A stretch of 64,000 bases of DNA from Algoriphagus pacificus (lineage in GTDB: Bacteria; Bacteroidota; Bacteroidia; Cytophagales; Cyclobacteriaceae), in contig NZ_JAFKCU010000001.1 of NCBI RefSeq assembly GCF_017254845.1, forward strand, positions 372,001-436,000, given 5' to 3'. The notes below the pieces were generated by a model, which saw nothing but the letters and a program-made list of their open reading frames with translations, was not told the DNA's origin and searched no databases. Both the position numbers and the translations under genes were made by a program. Position 1 is the first letter of the stretch, and every line of letters starts with the position of its first letter. Below, piece by piece: positions 26,062-36,300 of the stretch.

Positions 26062-29000
26062 TAAATTCTGGCTAATCTTCCTTCTTTGGAAGTGAGATAA
26101 GTATAAATAGCTGGGATGACAAAAAGAGTCAGAATCGTCGCGAAGGTCAAACCTCCAATAACAGCAGCTCCCATTGGAACCCTACTTTCTGCTCCTGCAC
26201 CTAGACCAAGTGCGATTGGTAAAATCCCTAGAATTGTGGACAAGCTTGTCATCAAGATTGGTCTGAAACGTGCTACTGCTGCACCATAGATTGCTTCATA
26301 GACTGACATTCCACTAGCTTTTCGCTGGTTGGCAAATTCCACGATCAAAATACCGTTTTTGGTCACCAGACCAATCAACATGATTATACCAATCTGGCTG
26401 AAAATATTCAATGTGAACCCTAAAGCCCAAAGAGTAAACAATGCTCCAAAAATCGCTAGAGGCACAGTAAACATAATGGTCAAAGGATCCAAGAAACTTT
26501 CGAACTGAGCGGAAAGAACCAAGTAGATCAAGATAAGTGCAAAAAGGAATGCAAAAAGCAAACTGTTAGAACTCTCTCTGAATTCTTTGGAAGCTCCTGC
26601 TACATCGGTAGAGAATGAATCATCCAAAACTTCAGCTGCGATTCTATCCATCTCATCCAAACCATCTCCAATCGTGTAACCATCCGCCAAGTTGGCTGAA
26701 ACGGTTCCACTCACGAATCTATTAAATCTGTATAACTGGGGAGGAGTACTTTTTTCCTTTACTGTTACCAAGTTGTCCAACTGAACCAAATTTCCATCTT
26801 CAGCTCTTACATAGAGCATTCTTAGGTTAATCGGTTCGTTTCTGTCTTCCAGTCTCATTTCACCAACAACCTGATATTGCTTTCCATTTTTAATGAAATA
26901 TGCAAATCGCTGTCCTGAATAAGAAAGCTGAAGTGTTCTGGCTATTTCCTGAACTGAAACTCCAATATTTCTGGCTTTCGCCCGGTCGATTTCAATTTCT
27001 AATTCTGGCTTGGTAAACTTCAAGTTGATATCAGAGAAAATGAATACTGGACTTTTCCCTACTTCTTCCATGAAAGTAGGAATCACTTCTTTCAATTTTT
27101 CCAAAGTTGGAGCCTGAAGTACATATTGAACAGGCAAACCACCTCTTCTATCACCAATTGATTGCGGTTGTGAAGCAAAAGCCCGTACCGCTGTATAGTC
27201 TTTCAATTTGGCATTTATCGCATTGAAATAATCTTTCTGAGTAGATTCTCTGTTTTCCGCATCGGTCAAAATAAATCTTACGAAACCTGAGTTAGTACTC
27301 GAAGAACCGAAACCAGGAGATGTTACTGAAATCAAACCAGTCACCTCATCAGGTGGGAAATTTTGTTTGAAATCAGCCACCATTTCATCAATTACTCGGT
27401 CCATGTAGCCAAAAGTAGCTCCTTCAGGGCCGCTCAATTGAATTCGGATTTCTCCACGATCCTCTACTGGAGCCAATTCATTTGGGATTTGATTAAACAA
27501 CCAATAAATCCCTAAACCCATAAATCCTATTAATAGGAATGAAACCCATCTGAATTTCATAAATCCACTGAGCATTCTGTCATATCCATCGTTTAGCCAA
27601 ACAAAGATTGGCTCAGTGGCATTGTAGAATCGATTGTGCTTTTCTCTTCGCTTTAACAATTTTGAACTCAACATTGGAGTCATAGTCAAGGCTACAAAAG
27701 AGGAAATGATTACAGATCCAGCTACCACGATGCCAAATTCACGGAATAGTCGACCTGTGGTACCTGTCAAGAAAATTACTGGAAGGAATACGGCTGCAAG
27801 AGCGACTGTAGTTGCAATTACGGCAAAGAAGATTTCTTCAGAACCTTGTCTCGCAGCTTCCATAGGTTTTTCACCCTTTTCTATTCGTGCATAGATATTT
27901 TCCAAGACCACAATGGCGTCATCGACGACGAGTCCAATGGAGAGCACTATACCCAAAAGGGTCAAAACATTGATCGAGAAATCCATCAAATACATGATGA
28001 AAAACACCCCGATCAAAGAAATAGGAATGGTCAATACAGGAATAAAGGTAGTCCTCCAATCCCTCAAGAAAAGGAAGATAATTGCTACCACTAGGATAAA
28101 TGCCGTGATGATAGTTTCCTGAACTTCAGCAATTGAACTTCTGATATAATCCGTAGAGTCAAATCCGATCTCCAATCCTACATCAGCAGGGAGATCCTTT
28201 TTGATGAATTCCAATCTTCTATAAAATTCATCTACGATTTCAATGTTGTTTGATCCTGGAAGTGGTACCAAAACTACCCCTACCATCGGGACACCATCCC
28301 GCTTTAAAACTGTTCGCTCATTAAGAGCTGCTAATTCGGCTGTACCTATATCCTGAAAGCGGACGATATTATTTTGATCTTCTTTGATGATCAAGGAATT
28401 GAACTCCTGTGGACTACTTAGCCTACTCTTAGTTCTTACAGAAAGTTCAATGGTCTCTCCTTCGATTCTTCCTGATGGAAGTTCCACATTTTCACTTTGA
28501 ACTTTTGAAAGCACATCCAGAGGAGTAACGCCATAGGATGCCATCTTCAACGGGTCCATTCTCAAGCGGATTGCATACTCTTTCTCACCCCAAATCTGAA
28601 CTCTACTGACTCCAGGGATAGTTTGCAATCTTTCTTTAAATATATTTTGAGCGATGTCTGAAAGGTCCAAAAGGCTTCTTTCGTCACTCTTTACATTCAA
28701 AAACACGATAGGCTGAGAATCCGCATCTGCTTTGGAAACTACAGGTGGTTCTGCATCTGGTGGAAGGTTTCGCTGTGCTCCTGACACTTTATCACGAACG
28801 TCATTTGCAGCTGCTTCCAAATCGGCACCTACATCAAATTCCACAGTAATACTACTACCTCCATCATTACTGGTGGAAGTAAGAGATTTGATCCCTTGGA
28901 TACCATTAATTGCCTCTTCCAAAGGTTCGGTAATCTGGGCTTCAATAACATCCGCATTTGCACCGACATAAGTAGTCCGCACATTGATGACTGGGGGGTC

Positions 29001-29123
29001 TACGCTGGGAAATTCCCGGATACCCAAAAATGAAATACCGATGGCACCAAAAAGTATGATGACAAGAGACATCACAATTGCCAATACCGGCCTATTGATA
29101 CTTACATTTGATAAACTAGCCAT
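26061..29123 (-). CDS. RND efflux pump, inner membrane permease (HAE1/AcrB-like)
   Basis: The 1020 residues match AcrB/MexB-type pumps. The N-terminal helix carries NRPVLAIVMSLVIILFGAIG, followed by the pore-domain motif IREFPSVDPPVINVRTTYVGA. Helix 4 holds the proton-relay pair in GLVVDDAIVVLENI, and the two halves repeat the topology of six helices plus a large periplasmic loop. HAE1 pumps use the proton gradient to expel hydrophobic and amphiphilic compounds. The adaptor gene ends two bases upstream and the TolC-family gene overlaps downstream, giving a complete tripartite system. The substrate cannot be inferred, and no linked regulator is visible. Confidence 0.97.
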   Translation of the reverse strand: MASLSNVSINRPVLAIVMSLVIILFGAIGISFLGIREFPSVDPPVINVRTTYVGANADVIEAQITEPLEEAINGIQGIKSLTSTSNDGGSSITVEFDVGADLEAAANDVRDKVSGAQRNLPPDAEPPVVSKADADSQPIVFLNVKSDERSLLDLSDIAQNIFKERLQTIPGVSRVQIWGEKEYAIRLRMDPLKMASYGVTPLDVLSKVQSENVELPSGRIEGETIELSVRTKSRLSSPQEFNSLIIKEDQNNIVRFQDIGTAELAALNERTVLKRDGVPMVGVVLVPLPGSNNIEIVDEFYRRLEFIKKDLPADVGLEIGFDSTDYIRSSIAEVQETIITAFILVVAIIFLFLRDWRTTFIPVLTIPISLIGVFFIMYLMDFSINVLTLLGIVLSIGLVVDDAIVVLENIYARIEKGEKPMEAARQGSEEIFFAVIATTVALAAVFLPVIFLTGTTGRLFREFGIVVAGSVIISSFVALTMTPMLSSKLLKRREKHNRFYNATEPIFVWLNDGYDRMLSGFMKFRWVSFLLIGFMGLGIYWLFNQIPNELAPVEDRGEIRIQLSGPEGATFGYMDRVIDEMVADFKQNFPPDEVTGLISVTSPGFGSSSTNSGFVRFILTDAENRESTQKDYFNAINAKLKDYTAVRAFASQPQSIGDRRGGLPVQYVLQAPTLEKLKEVIPTFMEEVGKSPVFIFSDINLKFTKPELEIEIDRAKARNIGVSVQEIARTLQLSYSGQRFAYFIKNGKQYQVVGEMRLEDRNEPINLRMLYVRAEDGNLVQLDNLVTVKEKSTPPQLYRFNRFVSGTVSANLADGYTIGDGLDEMDRIAAEVLDDSFSTDVAGASKEFRESSNSLLFAFLFALILIYLVLSAQFESFLDPLTIMFTVPLAIFGALFTLWALGFTLNIFSQIGIIMLIGLVTKNGILIVEFANQRKASGMSVYEAIYGAAVARFRPILMTSLSTILGILPIALGLGAGAESRVPMGAAVIGGLTFATILTLFVIPAIYTYLTSKEGRLARI

Positions 29124-29124
29124 G

Positions 29125-30207
29125 TTAGTTAATTTGAGTGTACTCTACAGGCGATCCCTGTCTTGCTTGCAAAACACCAGTGGTGAGCACCAGATCTCCC
29201 ACTTCCAAACCACTAATGATCTGAACGTGAGTATCTGTACGAGTACCGATTTCCACTGATCTTTCTTCAGCTTTATTATCAGCACCAACAACAAAAACTT
29301 TATAACCTTGCAACTCCGGAATCACTGATTCTGAAGGTACCATCAATGCATTTTCGGTTTCGCCCAAAACAAATCGAATTCTGACGAACATTCCCGGAAG
29401 AAACTTTCGCTCTCTGTTCGGACTTTGCGCTCTGAGTTTCAGTGTTCGGGTCGCAGCATCAATCTGTGGCTCAAATGCATACACCTCGCCAGAAACTTCT
29501 TCCTGAGAAGATTCATTTGAAAAATAAATCGTTGAACCTACAGAAACCTGATTTGCATAGCGCTCAGGAATTGAAAATTCGATTTTAATCGGATCGATAT
29601 TTACAAAATTGGCGATGACATCATTTGTGCCTATCACACTTCCTTCACTGACTTGTCTCAAACCCAAAATCCCATTAAATGGCGCTCTGATGATGGTTTT
29701 GGCAAGTTGAGCTTCTACCAGTTTCAAATCAGAAAGCGTCGTATTGTACTGATTCAATACAATATCATATTCCTCCTGACTGATCGCTTCTCTAGCCAGC
29801 AATTGCTTTTGTCTGTTTTCCTGACTTTCAAACAATTTCTGAGTGTATTCCAATCGCTGAAATTGAGCCTGAAGCTCGTCATCATTCAAATACAACAAAG
29901 GAGTTCCTTTTGTTACATATTGGCCTTCTTTGAATGAGATTCTTGTAACCAATCCTGAAATTTCAGACCGTAAATCCACAGATTCATTAGGGATAATAGT
30001 ACCTGTAACAGATAGTTGATTTCTCAGCGTTTCTTTTTGAAGCTTGACCACTTTCACAGGCAAAGCAGTTGGTGCACCTGGTCCTGCTCCTGCAGCGGCC
30101 ACGCTGGTATCGTTTGATTTACGATTGTCCAGCCTTGGGTATAAAAAAGCTGCGATTACAATGAGGACAATCCCTACAATCAGGATAATCTTAGTCTGGT
30201 TTTTCAT
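29125..30207 (-). CDS. RND efflux periplasmic adaptor subunit (HlyD/MFP family)
   Basis: The 360-residue protein has one N-terminal hydrophobic anchor (IILIVGIVLIVIAAFLYP). A low-complexity linker follows, then lipoyl-like, coiled-coil hairpin (about residues 105-170) and beta-barrel domains typical of membrane fusion proteins. Conserved stretches include VDLRSEISGLVTRISFKEGQYV, IRAPFNGILGLRQVSEG and FLPGMFVRIRF. It should bridge the RND pump and the TolC-family channel. It starts 21 bases after the alpha/beta hydrolase stop and ends two bases before the pump gene. Confidence 0.95.
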   Translation of the reverse strand: MKNQTKIILIVGIVLIVIAAFLYPRLDNRKSNDTSVAAAGAGPGAPTALPVKVVKLQKETLRNQLSVTGTIIPNESVDLRSEISGLVTRISFKEGQYVTKGTPLLYLNDDELQAQFQRLEYTQKLFESQENRQKQLLAREAISQEEYDIVLNQYNTTLSDLKLVEAQLAKTIIRAPFNGILGLRQVSEGSVIGTNDVIANFVNIDPIKIEFSIPERYANQVSVGSTIYFSNESSQEEVSGEVYAFEPQIDAATRTLKLRAQSPNRERKFLPGMFVRIRFVLGETENALMVPSESVIPELQGYKVFVVGADNKAEERSVEIGTRTDTHVQIISGLEVGDLVLTTGVLQARQGSPVEYTQIN

Positions 30208-30228
30208 AAATAATGAAAGTACTCCGTT

Positions 30229-31011
30229 TTAAATTTGATTTTGGATAAAAGCCAAAGCGTATTGGTTGAATCGTTTAGGTTGCTCCACATTGACCACATG
30301 GCCGCACTTTTCGACAATTTCCAATATTGAATTTTTATGTTCCGTTACAATTTTTTTCACTGGTTCCAAAAACATCACATCTTGATCCCCCATCACATAT
30401 AAAGTAGGTATTTCAATGGCTTTTTCTTTGAAATACCGGAGCAGTGGATTGATATCTTTGGTGAGCTTAAACCATCGGATAAACTCTTTTTGACAAAGCT
30501 TTTTGGCCTCATTGATAAATAGGTTTCTGGATTCAGAATGCTGCTTTCTCGGCATGATAATAAAAGCAAACAGACTGTAGAGCCACATGTAAGGAATTAC
30601 TTTCTTAAATGTATTCCCCAGAAAAACCAAAAATCTGGACTGGATATTCAGCCGGGTGATAGCTCCAGCTAAAATCAGCGATTTCACCCGTTGAGGTTCT
30701 AGCTCAGCCAGATTTCTCGCCAGAATGGTCCCTAATGAAACTCCTGCAAAATGAGCAGGCGGGATTTTCCAATAGTCCAAAACTTCAATGATATCCTTTG
30801 TGATTTCACCAAATGTATATTCTTCATTCCAAATGGCCTGATGCACATCGGCTGACTTACCATGACCTCTCAAATCAATCAACATGAGATTATATTGCTC
30901 ACGAAAGTCTTTCAGCTGTTTAAACCACACTACGGAAGATCCACCTGCACCATGAATGAAGACTACCCACTCTTTGCTGCTCGGATGATGATACCTTTTA
31001 CTATATAGCAT
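30229..31011 (-). CDS. Alpha/beta hydrolase
   Basis: The 260-residue protein has the alpha/beta hydrolase fold signatures. The oxyanion-hole region is FIHGAGGSSVVW, then comes DLRGHGKSAD. The nucleophile elbow GVSLG contains the expected catalytic serine near residue 93, an acid lies in YVMGDQDVMF, and the catalytic histidine in EKCGHVVNVEQP. There is no signal peptide, so it is probably cytoplasmic. The substrate is unknown; esters or related small molecules are typical. It lies first in the same-strand series leading into the efflux operon, 21 bases before the adaptor gene. It may therefore be co-transcribed and modify a compound that the pump exports, which is inference from position only. 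Confidence 0.87.
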   Translation of the reverse strand: MLYSKRYHHPSSKEWVVFIHGAGGSSVVWFKQLKDFREQYNLMLIDLRGHGKSADVHQAIWNEEYTFGEITKDIIEVLDYWKIPPAHFAGVSLGTILARNLAELEPQRVKSLILAGAITRLNIQSRFLVFLGNTFKKVIPYMWLYSLFAFIIMPRKQHSESRNLFINEAKKLCQKEFIRWFKLTKDINPLLRYFKEKAIEIPTLYVMGDQDVMFLEPVKKIVTEHKNSILEIVEKCGHVVNVEQPKRFNQYALAFIQNQI

Positions 31012-31162
31012 GATGTTAAAACACCCAGATTAATCAAAGGTTGTCAAAGGGCTAATTTAATTCCATATTTTTTGGTTTGATGAGATAAAAGATACTGGAG
31101 GCAAATCTTCCCCATCAATGGAAAAAAAAGGTGATGTTTTATTTTGTGAATCTTTAAAAAAC

Positions 31163-32233
31163 TTAAAATTTCCAACCTAGGGTACTTTGCACCACATAAT
31201 CAAAATCACTGGCTCCCAATGTTGGCATGTTATCATAGTTCATTGACACACCCACTTTCAAAAAAAAGTCCTCAATAAAATTGTACGTCACATTAAAACC
31301 GGCATCGGACCTATACCTTCCTTTTTCGGAAAAACTTTTATAGCCAATCAGACTACCACTGAGGGAAAAAACTCCCACATCATAAAAGTTTATATCCGTG
31401 CCGAGGAAGGCTTCAAAAGTCTGATTAGATGGCAGATCGCCCATAAAATCCTCATCATTGTTGTTGATACCTGCTTGAAGATTCCAATAGGAGTGATTGG
31501 TATGAATTAAGTACTTACCAACACCCACCAAGGTATTTGCTCTCAGTTTAATCAGCTGCTGTGTATTGCTCAAGAGAGTTTCAGAAAACAATAAAAACCA
31601 GTCTTTTGGCAAAAAGAAAAGAACAGTTCCACTTGCCTGATATCTCTTGATGGGAGATGTGGATTCCTGTATTGAGCGAATGGCATTAAATGATACTCCT
31701 CCACCCCATCGGCTACCAGAATAGTTCACATGACTCAATACTGAAAACTGTCTGAGTTTATTGGATCGAGCCAAATTAAATCCCAAACTGATGTCTCCAT
31801 TAAACCTGCTGGCAAATGATTCATTGATTTCATTTAGCAAAACCAATTCGTCTTTTGCGATTTTAAACCGGTTTTGCTCATCCAAGGGGATTACCTTTAA
31901 AGTTCTGGTTCCAGGATCAATTACTTGAATTTCCAAAGAGTCTTTGGAAATGGACCTTAGGTTACCTTCCAATCTTTCTCCATTTTCCAAAGTGATGAAG
32001 AACCGACTAGGACTATTTAAAAAAGTCACTTCTTTCCATTTGACTTGGATGTCTACATTGGAATAAACTGTCTTGATAAAAATTATTCCTTTGTCCAAAT
32101 AAGTGATTTCCCCAACAATGACATCTTCGTTGGAAAGCTTAAGGGTATCATTCTGGGCAAGCAGTTTCGTACTTAATCCAAGAAAAAACAGGTAAAAAAA
32201 AGCTACTCTACTTCCTAACCTTATAAACTCCAT
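31163..32233 (-). CDS. DUF481 family outer membrane protein (second of a tandem pair)
   Basis: The 356-residue protein has a signal peptide ending near KLLAQ (residue 27). A small N-terminal beta domain (LKLSNEDVIVGEITYLDKG) is followed by a DUF481-like beta-barrel segment ending in the aromatic-terminated strand VVQSTLGWKF, as in outer membrane beta-barrels. DUF481 proteins include YdiY of E. coli; their function is not well defined, with links to salt or envelope stress. The gene is a paralogue of the one immediately upstream, sharing FFLPKDWFLLF, NTQQLIKLR, GVGKYLIHTN and the C-terminal pattern. Its ATG lies 13 bases inside the end of that gene, so the two are translationally coupled. Confidence 0.82.
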   Translation of the reverse strand: MEFIRLGSRVAFFYLFFLGLSTKLLAQNDTLKLSNEDVIVGEITYLDKGIIFIKTVYSNVDIQVKWKEVTFLNSPSRFFITLENGERLEGNLRSISKDSLEIQVIDPGTRTLKVIPLDEQNRFKIAKDELVLLNEINESFASRFNGDISLGFNLARSNKLRQFSVLSHVNYSGSRWGGGVSFNAIRSIQESTSPIKRYQASGTVLFFLPKDWFLLFSETLLSNTQQLIKLRANTLVGVGKYLIHTNHSYWNLQAGINNNDEDFMGDLPSNQTFEAFLGTDINFYDVGVFSLSGSLIGYKSFSEKGRYRSDAGFNVTYNFIEDFFLKVGVSMNYDNMPTLGASDFDYVVQSTLGWKF

Positions 32234-33288
32234 CCAACAGTAGTTTGGAAAATATAATCGAGAGAAGTTGCTCCTTCAATAGGTCTGTTGTCATAGTTCA
32301 TGGTAGTCCCAAGCTTCACATAAAAATCATCCAAAAATTCATATTTGACATCCAGCCTAAAGTCTGTTCTAAATCTGCCAGATTCAGAGAAACTAGGATA
32401 GGCTACCACTTGACTGAATAAACTGAGGTCTCCAATGTCATACAAGTTAAGCTCTGACCCAATGAAGGCTTCCCCTGTTTTTCGGGATGGGGTATCATCT
32501 AAATAAACTTCATTGTTAAAGTTGACCCCAGTCTGGAATCCAAAATAGGTTTTGTTGGTATGGACAAGGTATTTACCGATACCGACTTTATTACCTGTTC
32601 TTAACTTGATCAACTGCTCCGTATTGGATAGGAAAGTAATGTTATAGAGCAAAAACCAATCTTTAGGAAGGAAGTAATTAAAAGTAAAATCTGCATCAGT
32701 TCGCTTTACAGGATCCACTTCATCTTGGTTAGATCTCAGGGAATTGTATGTACTATTCGCTTTCCATCGGTCTGCTAAATAACCCAAGCCACTTCTTACA
32801 TTAAACTGTCTCAGATTGTTGGCTTTTGTCAAACTCCATCCCAAGTCAATATTAGCAGAAAGCCTGCTCCAAAACCCATCATCCAAGGCATTTAGGTAAA
32901 CCACTTGATCAATGGGAACCTGGACCTTACCGCCTCCTATATCTTCTGTATTTTGGTTACTCCTTCTCTTTAAAGACAAAAAATTCTCGGGATCGTAGGT
33001 GTCAATTTCTATCGTTTTATCATCCACGCTATTGACAGTGCCGTTGTAGCGTTTCCCGTTGGAAAGTGTAATTAGGTATTTTGCTTTTGAAAAAATCTGG
33101 GAAATGCCATCCCATGTAATTTTAAAATCGGAATCACTATAATCTGTTTCGATAGTCAAAACGCCTCTATCCATGCTTTTAATTTCTCCAATAATTAAAT
33201 CCTTGTTTTTAAGGATCAATGAATCCGTTTGGGAATAGGCTTGAATAGATAGGCCAAAGGCCAAAAACATCAGTAAAATTCTTCTCAT
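32221..33288 (-). CDS. DUF481 family outer membrane protein (first of a tandem pair)
   Basis: The 355-residue protein has a signal peptide ending at IQAYSQ (residue 20). Its domain plan matches its downstream paralogue: an N-terminal beta domain (LILKNKDLIIGEIKSMDRG), an internal acidic linker, and a C-terminal barrel with YFLPKDWFLLYN, NTEQLIKLRTG, GIGKYLVHTN and the terminal strand IFQTTVGWSL. It differs by a longer linker around residues 105-125 (NQNTEDIGGGKVQVP). The gene begins just downstream of the terminator that closes the TonB receptor gene, so the pair probably has its own promoter in the 33289-33325 interval. The role is unknown; an outer membrane channel or structural protein is likely. 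Confidence 0.82.
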   Translation of the reverse strand: MRRILLMFLAFGLSIQAYSQTDSLILKNKDLIIGEIKSMDRGVLTIETDYSDSDFKITWDGISQIFSKAKYLITLSNGKRYNGTVNSVDDKTIEIDTYDPENFLSLKRRSNQNTEDIGGGKVQVPIDQVVYLNALDDGFWSRLSANIDLGWSLTKANNLRQFNVRSGLGYLADRWKANSTYNSLRSNQDEVDPVKRTDADFTFNYFLPKDWFLLYNITFLSNTEQLIKLRTGNKVGIGKYLVHTNKTYFGFQTGVNFNNEVYLDDTPSRKTGEAFIGSELNLYDIGDLSLFSQVVAYPSFSESGRFRTDFRLDVKYEFLDDFYVKLGTTMNYDNRPIEGATSLDYIFQTTVGWSL

Positions 33289-33324
33289 AGTTATATGGTT
33301 CTAAAAATCATGACATATAAAAAT

Positions 33325-33355
33325 AAAAAAAAACACCTCTAAAAAGAGGTGTTTT
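33325..33355 (-). terminator. Rho-independent terminator of the TonB-dependent receptor gene
   Basis: Stem AAAACACCTCT (33330-33340) with AGAGGTGTTTT (33345-33355), 4-base loop. On the minus strand a run of nine T residues (33325-33333) overlaps and follows the right arm. It is about 22 bases after the stop codon of the receptor gene. Confidence 0.92.
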
Positions 33356-33377
33356 AAAAATTTGTTTTGCTTTACTA

Positions 33378-36300
33378 TTAGTTGAATATATATCTAACAC
33401 CAACCTGCATTCTCCAAGTATCACCTATTGAAGTGGTATTTCGGAAAGTTTCAGTTGGGAATTCACTAGTCCCAGGAATAGTATTCAGTCTATATTCTGG
33501 TTGACCAGCACTATTCACTCCTCTATAATTCAGTAAGTTTTGCTGGAAAGCAAATTTTTGAATTCCCCATGAGGAATTAAACATATTTCCAATGTTTAGG
33601 ATATCAATAGAAAGCTGAAGCTTATTTTTCTGATCTTTTGAGAAGACCAAATCTTCAGTAATTCTTAAATCGAATCTGTTCACAAAAGGTCTAATAGCAC
33701 CATTTCTTTCAGCTATAGATCCTCTGTTTTGGCTTAAATATTCATCCTGATCTATGTAGTCATTTAGAATTTGAGCCTGCTCTGCTGCAGTGATTGTTCT
33801 ACCTCCAACTGAAAACTCTTGGAAATTCAATTCATTTGCATTGTTCGGAATATACATCAGACGGTTAGAAGCATCTCCGAAGTTTCCAGAGTAAGAATAA
33901 GAGAATCTACCAGCATCAGATCCTTCGTAAAAGATTGATATTGTTGTATTATCTGTTTGATAAGCAATATTTGCAATTACTCTATTCGGAATATCAAATC
34001 CAGCGAAGCTTAGTTCAGGATCATTTCTATCAGATTTAACTGTAGCTGGCCATAATGAAATAGCCTGAGAACCACTTGAAGCATCTAAATCTCTTGATCT
34101 AGAACGTGTATATGCTACCATTGTAGAGAAACCATTATCAAACTGCTTTTGTAACTGAGCAGTTAGTGAGTAATAGTCTGCTTTTTTCTGGGCATTTGTC
34201 AAGTAGAATACATTTCTAAAGTCTGAATCATTAGAATAGTTTGTGCCATTCCAATATGGTCTTTGATCCGGACCATTAAAAGTACCATCCGGAGTTCTAA
34301 CTACAGGGTTATAGGCGATTGGAGTAGAAACGTCTTTTGAATAAATAAACTCAAGCGTTCCTATAATTCCGAAAGGTAATACCTGGTCTACAGCTAGATT
34401 AGAACGCCAAACTTGTGGAAGTTTAAAATTCTTATCAGTAAGGTTTAATTCATTAGATAATGATTGACCAGGATTTTCAGGATTACCATAAGTAACATCC
34501 GGATTGAAAACATAATTAGGGCCTAAAGCATCTACAACATCTTCACCCTCATATCCAAGGCCACCTCTAACAACACCCGAACCGTTTACTTGATTAGATA
34601 ACCAAACAAAAGGAATTCTACCTGAGAATATACCAGTTCCACCACGCACTTGAGTCGTTCTATCACCTTTTGCATCCCAGTTAAAACCAACTCTTGGAGA
34701 CCACAATGGATTCACTTTTGGGAATTGGCTTACATCAGGAGTAATTGTTCCATCAGGCGTTTCAAAAGTTTTGTTCAAATCATCTAACAGATCATTTGAA
34801 GGAATGTCGATTGGGTAGAATGGAAAGTCAATTCTTAAACCACCTGTAACTTTTAAGTTCTGTGTTACTTGATATTCATCCTGCACATAAAAACCTATTT
34901 GTCCAAACTTGGTATTATCTACTGGAGGAGTTGTAGAACCATCCAATGCATACCCTTTTGCAAAAGCCTCAGGATATGAACCAGGTGTTTTATTAATTAC
35001 AGTTGCTACAAAATCATCATAAGAATTGAATCTATAGAAACCGTTAAAGACAGGGTTGAATGCATTTTTGAAAGTCATATATTCAAAATTCACCCCGAAA
35101 GTATAAGTATGATTTCCTTTATAAATGGAGAAATTATCTGTGAAATTGAAGATATTATTCTCTAAAAGATTACCTACGGTAAACAATTCGTTACCCATAG
35201 ACATATAATAAAGGAGATTACCAGATGCATCTGGTTCCATTACTTCTATGAAAGGGAAGTTTTGCCCACCTGGAATACCTCTCTTAGGATCTGTAATAGA
35301 TGTATATCCTACGTTGATTTGATTTGACATATTTACTCCAATTCTGGAGTTAACTTCAGCAACCCAAGACTGTACTTTTCTATCGTTTGTATAGTTTGCA
35401 TTTCTGAAATTCATCGCCTCGATCCCTGTTCTGTTTGTATTTCTATATCTCGTAGAAATATACCTTACAGAGTTTCCGTTAGTAGGTACATCAGTAAACG
35501 CTGAATAATTATTGTAACGTAAGGATACTTTATGATTGTCATTGATATTCCAGTCAAGTCTCGCATTAAATCTTTCTTGTTCTGAAGCAAATGCATAATT
35601 CTCATAAGGACCTGTCTCGTATCCATACAATTGAGAAAGGCTTTCTCTCACAAAATCCAATTGGGAAGCCGGTACTCTTGATACTGTTAAACCATCTGGT
35701 TCAAGTCCAGGACGTGCTGCAACTTTAGTAAAGCTTGGTACAGCTTCCGTCTCCTTTTCATAAGAAACAAAGAAGAATACTTTATTTTTAATGATTGGAC
35801 CACCTAATCTAAAACCGGCAATTTCGTTTTTAGAATCACCTACGTTTAATCTAGTATCTCCAACTTTATCACCGATCATTTGATCATTTCTAAGAAAATA
35901 ATAGGCGGATCCTGAAAAATTGTTTGTTCCCGATTTAGTAATCGCATTGACAGATGCTCCTGTAAAACCTGCCTGTCTTACATCAAAAGGAGCTAAGTTT
36001 ACTTGAACTTCTTCGATAGCATCCAAGGAAATTGGATTTGCTCCAGCAAACTGACCTGATCCTAGGCCGAAGTTATTGTTGTAAATATTACCATCAATCG
36101 TGTAGTTATTAAACCTGCTTGAGGTACCTGCAAATGAAGTCCCATTAGATTGAGGAGTTAAGCGAGTGAAATCGTTGATGCTTCTGTTTACAGTTGGCAA
36201 GGAATTGATCTTTTCATTATTAAGGTTCAAAGCCGCTCCTGTTCTATCTGAATTCATGATTGCATCCTTAGTTGCAACAACTTCCACAAGATCCAATTCC

